Positions 57,121 through 64,000 of a stretch of DNA of 64,000 nt are shown piece by piece. The translations under genes were made by a program, and so were the position numbers. The notes beneath the pieces are model-generated. The model had not been told where the DNA came from. It saw nothing but the letters and a program-made list of their open reading frames with translations, and made no database searches. Source of the stretch: Craterostigma plantagineum (Eukaryota > Streptophyta > Magnoliopsida > Lamiales > Linderniaceae); assembly GCA_027422505.1 (NCBI GenBank), contig JAPQWV010001354.1:1-64000 (forward strand), in the 5' to 3' direction. The stretch's first letter is position 1, and the number at the start of each line of letters is the position of its first letter.

Positions 57121-59700
57121 TCATACATAATAATCGAACCATCCCATGTATAAACTCGAGGAAGGACTTTCATTTGTTGGACATAATCTCATCATATAGT
57201 CGAACCACAAAAGGCCGGATTTTGAATCAACGATATACTCGATATAATTTGCCATTCGAGACAAATTTTCAGAATGTACGTGGAGTACCATGTTTTTCAA
57301 CCACCATTTGAGAAACCCACTTAAGATCAATCCTTCGGGACAATTTTTATGAAATATATTATATATCACATTCTCATCTTGACATTACTTTTGAATCGAA
57401 ATATCGCCATCGCAGTTGATTTAAAAAGGGTCGGACTTGAATCAACTGTAATATATTTGCTCACCATTGGGACATAAAGTCGAGAAGGGACACTTTCTTA
57501 TTCGACATACTTTCATCATAGCTATTCGTCTTTCAAGAGTTGATTCACAAAAAGGCCGAATTTTAAATCAATAATATAAAAGGTACCCACTTTTGACATG
57601 ATGTTCCGTCTTTCATTTGAAAGAGTAATATGATTCAATTTTTCAGCACGTAAGATGACTGAATCAAATATTGCTATCACAGTTGATTTAAAAAGGGTCG
57701 GACAATCAACTGTAGAGCTCATGATAAGGACAAGTTAACAACGTATCATACATACTAATCTTGGGTTGATTTGATTCATCAAGTAAATAATCGAACCATC
57801 CCAAAATTAGTAGTATAAAATCGAAGGGACTTTTTTTCGTTGGACATACTTTTACCATAGTTGATTCACAAAAGACCAAATTTTGAATCAACTATGTAAT
57901 CGGTACCCACCTCACCTCTGACATGTAAATGCTTTAAGCATTTAAGATTCCGAGAGATATCCGTCTTTCAACAATTAGATGCTTCAGATTTCACCAAGTA
58001 TTGGGAGGCAAAAGCTTTCGAACTCAATTAAAACGCTTCATACATACTAATCTTAGGATGGTTCGAATCTCATCAAGTAAATAATCAAACCATCCCAAGA
58101 TTAATATAATAGTATAAAATCGAGAAGGGACATTTTTTACTGGACATGTTGATTCACAAAAGGTCGAATTCGAATCAACTATGTAATCGCTATCCACATT
58201 TGACGCGTAAATGCTTTTCGCGTTTCAGATTCCGAGAGATATCCGTCTTTCAAGAGTTAGATGCTGTGATTTCACAAAATATTGGGACGCAAAAGCTTTC
58301 GAGCTCATTATACGGGACAAATTAAAACGCATCATACATACTAATCTTAGGATGATTTGAATCTCATCAAGTAAATAACAAAACCATCCCAAGATTAATA
58401 GTATAAAATCGAGAAGGGACATTTTTTACTGGACATGTTGATTCACAAAAGGTCGAATTCGAATCAACTATGTAATCGCTACCCACATTTGACGTGTAAA
58501 TGCTTTTCGCATTTCAGATTCCGAGAGATATCCGTCGTCTTTCAAGAGTTAGATGCTTCAGATTTCACCAAATATTGGGACGCAAAAGCTTTCGAGCTCA
58601 TTATACGGGACAAATTAAAACGCATCATACATACTAATCTTAGGATGATTTGAATCTCATCAAGTAAATAACAAAACCATCCCAAGATTAATAGTATAAA
58701 ATCGAGAAGGGACATTTTTTACTGGACATGTTGATTCACAAAAGGTCGAATTCGAATCAACTATGTAATCGCTACCCACATTTGACGTGTAAATGCTTTT
58801 CGCATTTCAGATTCTGAGAGATATCCGTCGTCTTTCAAGAGTTAGATGCTTCAGATTTCACCAAATATTGGGACGCAAAAGCTTTCGAGCTCATTATACG
58901 GGACAAATTAAAACGCATCATACATACTAATCTTAGGATGATTTGAATCTCATCAAGTAAATAACAAAACCATCCCAAGATTAATAGTATAAAATCGAGA
59001 AGGGACATTTTTTTCTGGACATGTTGATTCACAAAAGGTCGAATTCGAATCAACTATGTAATCGCTACCCACATTTGACGTGTAAATGCTTTTCGCTTCC
59101 GAGAGATATCCGTCTTTCAAGAGTTAGATGCTGTATTTCACCAACTATTGGGACGTTTCGAGCTCATTATACGGGACAATTAAAACGCATCATACATACT
59201 AATCTTAGGATGGTTTGAATCTCATCAAGTAAATAATCAAAACATCCCAAGATTAATAGTATAAAATCGAGAAGGGACATTTTTTACTGGACATGTTGAT
59301 TCACAAAAGGTCGAAGTCGAATCAACTATGTAATCGCTACCCACATTTGACGTGTAAATGCTTTTCGCATTTCAGATTCCGAGATATATCCGTCTTTCAA
59401 GAGTTAGATGTTGTGATTTCACCAAATATTGGGACGCAAAAGCTTTCGAGCTCATTATACGGGACAAATTATAACGCATAATACATACTAATCTTAGGAT
59501 GGTTTGAATCTCATCAAGTAAATAATCAAAACATCCCAAGATTAATAGTATACAATCGAGAAGGGACATTTTTTACTGGACATGTTGATTCACAAAAGGT
59601 CGAATTCGAATCAACTGTGTAATCGCTACCCACATTTGACGTGTAAATGCTTTTCGCATTTCAGATTCCGAGACATATCCGTCTTTTTTATGATTCAATT
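57121..59700. repeat. Tandem array of about 290-bp units
   Basis: The marker TGGACATGTTGATTCACAAA occurs at 58141, 58430, 58723, 59016, 59288 and 59577, spaced 289, 293, 293, 272 and 289 bp. Diverged earlier units begin near 57177, 57500 and 57841. Each unit contains TTGATTC...GAATCAA (an inverted repeat), TTTCAGATTC, CATACATACTAATCTTAGGATGG and CATCCCAAGATTAATAGTAT. The three middle units (58430-59010) are nearly identical, while outer units are more diverged or shortened, as expected from unequal exchange. Similar 62-72-codon frames recur on both strands at the period; I regard them as by-products. Confidence 0.85.
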
Positions 59701-60009
59701 TTCACCACGTACAACGAACTGAATCAATAAAGGCAGGCAACAGCAAAACATCGGATAAATTTGCGCAATCAATCTCACTGAACCTACTATTGTTTTCCGC
59801 AGATCTTGAAGATCAATCAATTAACACATTCACTCACAGTCGTGGGACCCATAAGATAAGAGGAACATACGATTCACAATCCCATTGTCAATCACCAGAT
59901 AAGAACGAACATCGATTCAACACATGCGAAAAATCAGATGAGAACGAACATAGGCTTCTAAAGCACATACCAAGGTTTCGTCTTTGATGCTACTTTCTGA
60001 AGGGACTGC

Positions 60010-60290
60010 GATCGCTATCAACACCGACGGATTCGACAGGAACGGAGAAGAAATTGAATGCGCATATCTATCCGTAAAATTAGGGTTCTTCGGAAGGGAC
60101 TGTGTTGGCTAGCAACACCGACGGATTGGATAGAACGGAGCAGAAATTGAAATCGCACGTCGATTCGTAAACTTAGGGTTCTTCTGAAGGGACTGTGTTC
60201 GTTAGCAACACCGACGGATTGGACATGAACGGAGCAGAAATTGAAATCGCATGCCAATTCGTAAAATTAGGGTTCTTCCCTTCAGAACTT
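60010..60290. repeat. Three tandem ~93-bp units
   Basis: CAACACCGACGGATT occurs at 60019, 60113 and 60206, each followed by GAACGGAG(A/C)AGAAATTGAA and TTAGGGTTCTTC. The open minus-strand frame (60018-60257) simply reads the repeat. It may be a duplicated leader segment of a former gene. Confidence 0.8.
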
Positions 60291-60299
60291 CGAAGATTG

Positions 60300-60869
60300 T
60301 GTGTAAATGGAGTCGTTTGATTGATGGATGTATATATAGGCGTTGTGTAATTCATACCGTTGGGTTAAAATTTGGTAAATCGACCGTTAATATATCCGTC
60401 AATCGATTCTTACCTTATATAATAGACAGTTGATTCTCTTAATTTTACGATTTAAATAATGGGCTTAAATAGTCTGAGAGCCCAACCCATTAAATGACAA
60501 AATTAATAATTATAGTTAAAAATTGACATTGAAGTTAATTACATAGAAGGATCACATTAGCCTTTGACCATGTCGATTCGAGGTAAAGTAAATCATTAAA
60601 CAAATTTAGTTTTTTACTAAATAAATAAAAAAATCAGATACCCATTATTGCTCATAGGATCTTGCACAACGCACGCAATTCCCATTGCAGGCCTAAAACT
60701 AATCCTTCGTCTCTTTCCCCAAATTGAAATGCTCTTTCCCGAAAAACCGCTGTATTTAGCAGCTGAAGGTTTGGTGGTAACTTTTGTCTGATTCGACTGT
60801 TATAGGAAAAGGAATCGAACGGAGGAAAGGAAACTCTTGAAGGATTGTCCCAGCGTTTTATTGTTTCTC
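60300..60869. other. Intergenic region
   Basis: AT-rich DNA leading into the promoter of the membrane-protein gene; no gene recognised. Confidence 0.35.
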
Positions 60870-60878
60870 CTATAAATA
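60870..60878 (+). promoter_or_regulatory. TATA box of the small membrane-protein gene
   Basis: CTATAAATA, followed after about 30 bases by a plausible transcription start. A leader intron would then span to TATTGCAG at 61461. Confidence 0.5.
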
Positions 60879-61495
60879 CCTGCGTTGTGCGGACCGTATT
60901 AACTGTAAGTTTATCTTTGGTAATAGTTATCGCAGATCTGTTGCTCTGTTGCTTGATTCTATGGTTAGTAAGTAAAGTATTTCCTTGTGTGGTGCTGCTC
61001 GTTGATCATTCGTAGTTTACAGAATTGGTTGATCACTAACTTGATTGGCATTAATCATTGGACGAGTCGTGTTTTTTTGGAGTTCCGTGATCTGTTTCCC
61101 TACGATCAGAACTTTGTATAGCTCGATTCAATCCTTTTCTTATCGTTTGCCTCATTGTATTCGAAAATACCAATCTTCACGATACCTTTTTTTTCATAGA
61201 ATTCGAAAGTCAGTCGCAATATTGTGATATCCAGCGAAACATCACTCTATTTTCCGTCCATAGGACCAAACTTTCTGAATTAACTGTCATCTGTCGACGC
61301 TTGATCAAAGGTTTGAGTGCCATCGTCAATTTCCTCTATTATTGCTCTTGTCAATATCCCAAACGTTTAGGCTCGTCGATCGATGCCTCCCTTTTTGTAT
61401 ATCGCAACGCAAATTCCATCCTCCCAACAGATGCATTATTAAAATTTTGAATTTTATTGCAGGAACCTTTGCCTCAAGAACCTGAAGCTGAGCCC

Positions 61496-61807
61496 ATGGC
61501 TGTAGAGAACGCAGTAACGATAACTTCGCCCCACCGAAGATCACAGCCACAAACAGCGTTTTCTCAATCTTCGCCCAAGAGACAGTACTCGAGATTCGAT
61601 GAGCTGGGAAGCTGTTCAACCCTCGTCCAAAGGCACCGTTTCCTTCTTACAGCGCTTGCACTTCTCGCATTTCTGTGCACCGTTTATCTCTACTTCGCCG
61701 TGACCCTCGGGTCGGGCGACTCGTGCTCGGGCTTTACGGGTCTTCGGAGATCAACTTGTCGTTTGGAGAAGGCAAGTGCAGCCAATGGGAAACTTAAATT
61801 CTACTAA
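61496..61807 (+). CDS. Small single-pass membrane protein, unknown function
   Basis: 103 aa from the ATG at 61496, directly downstream of an intron acceptor (TTGCAG, 61456-61461). The same frame is open upstream to the acceptor (PLPQEPEAEP), so a start in an earlier exon is possible. Residues 1-50 are polar (RRSQPQTAFSQSSPKRQYSR, FDELGSCSTLVQRHR), one membrane segment follows (FLLTALALLAFLCTVYLYFA), then a short lumenal or outer part with two cysteines (DSCSGFTGLRRSTC) and a Lys-rich end. It resembles an uncharacterised plant family of the same layout; the function is not known to me. Confidence 0.65.
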   Translation: MAVENAVTITSPHRRSQPQTAFSQSSPKRQYSRFDELGSCSTLVQRHRFLLTALALLAFLCTVYLYFAVTLGSGDSCSGFTGLRRSTCRLEKASAANGKLKFY

Positions 61808-62108
61808 CATCATCATATGGACTGTATCTTGATTCTTGATGTTATACCATTTATCTAGAGAAGAATATTTATGTAACATAAAATCATAAATTGTCACTTG
61901 TTATCTTTTGATCGGATTAAGCATCAAATTCCTAATGTATGCACACACTTTTATAAAGAAATAATTTTTTTTTTGTAAATTATAGATTGAGGTCATTCGT
62001 ACTCATAAGATCTGATGCGCCACTTTGAAGCGAACACTGAAAGCAATCAGCTTGGAATCAACTGAAGTAGATAACCATTCAATAAACTGCCGATCTGCTG
62101 TGGATCAG
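61808..62108. other. Intergenic region
   Basis: 3' flank of the membrane-protein gene and leader of the next; an upstream in-frame start-like codon at 62025 is not the expected family start. Confidence 0.35.
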
Positions 62109-64000
62109 ATGCTCCGGCGACCGTTGCACCCGCCGTCGGCACCATCCCGCCGCACGCTCCTCGCCCTAATCTGGGCAGTTGGCTTCGTCCTCCTCATCGT
62201 ATGGCAGAGATCGGCGGTGGACGGAGTATGGTGGGGCCCGTCTCCCCGGCCGGGGCTGCCCGTGCCCAGGCTCCGATCGGCCGTGTTCAACATCTCCGAC
62301 TTCGGAGCGGTCGGAGACGGCAAGACCGTAAATACCAGGGCATTCGAGAGGGCAATTTTAGAAATTCGCAGGCGCGGCGGCGGGCAGCTTAACGTGGAGC
62401 CGGGGAGGTGGCTGACGGCGCCGTTTAACCTCACGAATCATATGACTCTGTTCCTCGAGGCAGACGCCGTTATACTTGGGATCGATGTGAGCTGCTGCAT
62501 TTTTGCTTTATTTCTCTCGTTTTGTATTCATTGATGGAATTCTCACTGTGGTTACATCGCATCTTTAACTTTCTTCAAAGCTTTCTAAATGGTTAAGCTG
62601 CTATTCTTCATTGATTTGATAGAATGAGAACTTTTGGCCATTAATGCCTCCTTTGCCATCCTACGGATATGGAAGAGAAAGGCCAGGGCCTCGATATGGT
62701 AGCTTGATCCATGGCCAGAACCTAAGAGATGTTGTAATAACAGGTGAAAGCAGAAATTCTTGATATTGAGTTCGATTGAATCCATTACTATCAATATCTA
62801 TCTCTGCTAATTGTTTCCATTACCCTTTCGATTCGAACAGGCCATAATGGCACGATCGACGGGCAAGGCCAGACATGGTGGACTAAGTATCGCAGCAAAC
62901 TTCTGAACCACACGAGGGGCCCGCTCGTGCAGCTCATGTGGTCGAAGGACATTCGTATTTCCAATGTTACCCTTCGTGATTCTCCGTTTTGGACACTTCA
63001 TCCCTACGACTGTAAGAACGTCACCATAAGGAACGTCACTATATTAGCTCCTTTGGCCGGGGCACCGAATACTGATGGCATCGACCCTGGCAAGTGTTTT
63101 TTCTTTAAATCGTAAACTGTGATGAAAGCTTTGCAGCTATTTTTCCATAGACATCAATCTGAATTCTTCTGTGAAAATGTGTCACTTTCGACTGTATCTT
63201 CAGATTCGTGCGAAAATATGTTGATAGAGGACTGCTACGTAAGCGTGGGAGACGATGGGATTGCCATCAAAAGCGGGTGGGATCAGTATGGAATCGCCTA
63301 TGCTCGGCCTTCGTCCAACATTCTCATACGTAATGTGATCGTTCGATCGATGATAAGGTGAGAGAACTCATACTTCATAGTACTCCAATTTAAGTTTGTT
63401 TCTCTGCATATTTGGGATCGATCTATAGCTGAGATGCTATACGAACGAACGATCATATGCAAATTCGATTTTTTCGACGCCCTTAGTGCAGGAGTATCAA
63501 TAGGCAGCGAAATGTCGGGCGGAGTCTCAAACATAACGGTGGAAAATCTCATCGTATGGAACTCAAAGAGGGGCGTAAGAATCAAGACAAGCCGAGGGCG
63601 GGGCGGTTACGTAAGGAACATAACCTACCGAAACCTAACCCTGGAAAACGTAAGGGTGGGAATCGTAATAAAAACAGACTACGACGAACACCCCGACGAG
63701 GGCTTCAACCCTAACGCTCTTCCCCTAATCGAAAGCATAAGCTTCGATGGGATTCGAGGGCGTGGAGTTAGAATCCCGGTTCGTGCCTATGGCAGCCAAG
63801 AAATCCCAGTTAGGGATGTTACTTTCAGGGATATGATTGTTGGGATAACTTACAAGAAAAAACGAATCTTTCAGTGCTCGTTCGTACAGGGACGGGCAGT
63901 TGGGAAGATTTTTCCTTCGCCTTGCGATAATCTCGACGTTTTCGACGAACGAGGGCGACTTGTAAGGTCGGCGGTTGTCCAGAATAGTAATGTGACTGAT
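62109..64000 (+). CDS. GH28 polygalacturonase-like protein with N-terminal membrane anchor (partial)
   Basis: Five exons to the window edge: 62109-62486, 62623-62743, 62841-63089, 63204-63357, 63487-64000. Together they encode 472 aa and the frame is open at 64000. A basic N-terminus is followed by a hydrophobic segment (TLLALIWAVGFVLLIVW), a type II anchor or uncleaved signal. The GH28 blocks are FNISDFGAVGDGKTVNTRAF, GTIDGQGQTWW, APNTDGID, VSVGDDGIAIKSG and GVRIKTSRGRGGY. The usual His of G-H-G is replaced by the GVSIGSEMSGG form seen in this plant clade of probable polygalacturonases. Intron 3 starts with GC (CCTG|GCAAGT). It likely acts on wall pectin from the secretory membrane or apoplast. 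Confidence 0.9.

Noticed and set aside
58225..59569. Recurrent 62-72-codon hydrophobic frames in the 290-bp array
   Set aside because: They recur only because the DNA repeats; frames shift between units and no start or promoter context is conserved.
57121..59700. Possible CRISPR-like or clustered repeat array
   Set aside because: Units are contiguous 290-bp satellites without short repeats separated by unique spacers, and this is a plant genome.

Overview
The window is nuclear DNA of a flowering plant, almost certainly a eudicot. The genes have short GT-AG introns, plant-specific families are present (ARGOS/OSR, BBX24/25-type B-box, bHLH153-type, SAC9 with an embedded WW domain, plant alkenal reductase, GH28 polygalacturonases), intergenic DNA is AT-rich, and there are hAT, MITE and LTR remains. 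From memory, Arabidopsis SAC9, ARGOS, a polygalacturonase and an alkenal reductase lie close together on chromosome 3, so this may be a conserved block. I cannot name the species; a rosid, perhaps near Brassicales, is only a guess.

Layout. 1-0.2 kb: tail of an unknown gene (+). 1.0-2.4 kb: alkenal double-bond reductase (+), with a 1-bp frameshift near its end. 2.6-8.2 kb and 15.0-16.1 kb: a family of small secreted six-cysteine peptides of a kind I do not recognise. It was built by a tandem duplication of a three-gene unit. Only one copy (6444-6826) is intact; the others are broken by microsatellite growth, indels, loss of cysteines and, in one case, an LTR insertion at the stop codon. 8.3-14.3 kb: a transposon-rich island with an LTR-like piece, a long fold-back element interrupted by a decayed 3.2-kb hAT transposon with target-site duplication, and a MITE that lies in the intron of a possible small gene. 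16.8-24.9 kb (+): DUF3755/SANT-like protein, coiled-coil protein, small basic protein, B-box factor, 2OG-Fe(II) oxygenase. 26.1-33.3 kb (+): the complete 13-exon SAC9 phosphoinositide phosphatase, 1625 aa. 36.4 kb (+): ARGOS/OSR organ-size protein. 37.6-39.9 kb (-): class I histone deacetylase with a 1-bp frameshift. 41.8-43.7 kb (-): polygalacturonase. 44.5-45.6 kb (-): aldo-keto reductase. 48.2-49.0 kb (-): bHLH153-like protein. 51.4-53.2 kb (-): plastid trigger-factor-like protein with a 14-nt micro-exon, divergent from a frameshifted SRP14 copy (53.4-54.6 kb, +). 55.2 kb (+): small unknown protein. 56.1-56.9 kb (+): decayed STAR1/ABCI17-type ABC protein. 57.1-59.7 kb: tandem array of ~290-bp units. 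60.0-60.3 kb: three ~93-bp repeats. 61.5 kb (+): small membrane protein. 62.1-64.0 kb (+): membrane-anchored GH28 protein cut by the window edge.

Most genes are unrelated housekeeping or regulatory genes that do not form one pathway. The part that looks like a local system is the peptide cluster, a birth-and-death family whose promoters and prepro regions are conserved while the cysteine cores diverge. The exon coordinates given here are my own reading of splice sites checked for phase; no alignment or transcript was available.
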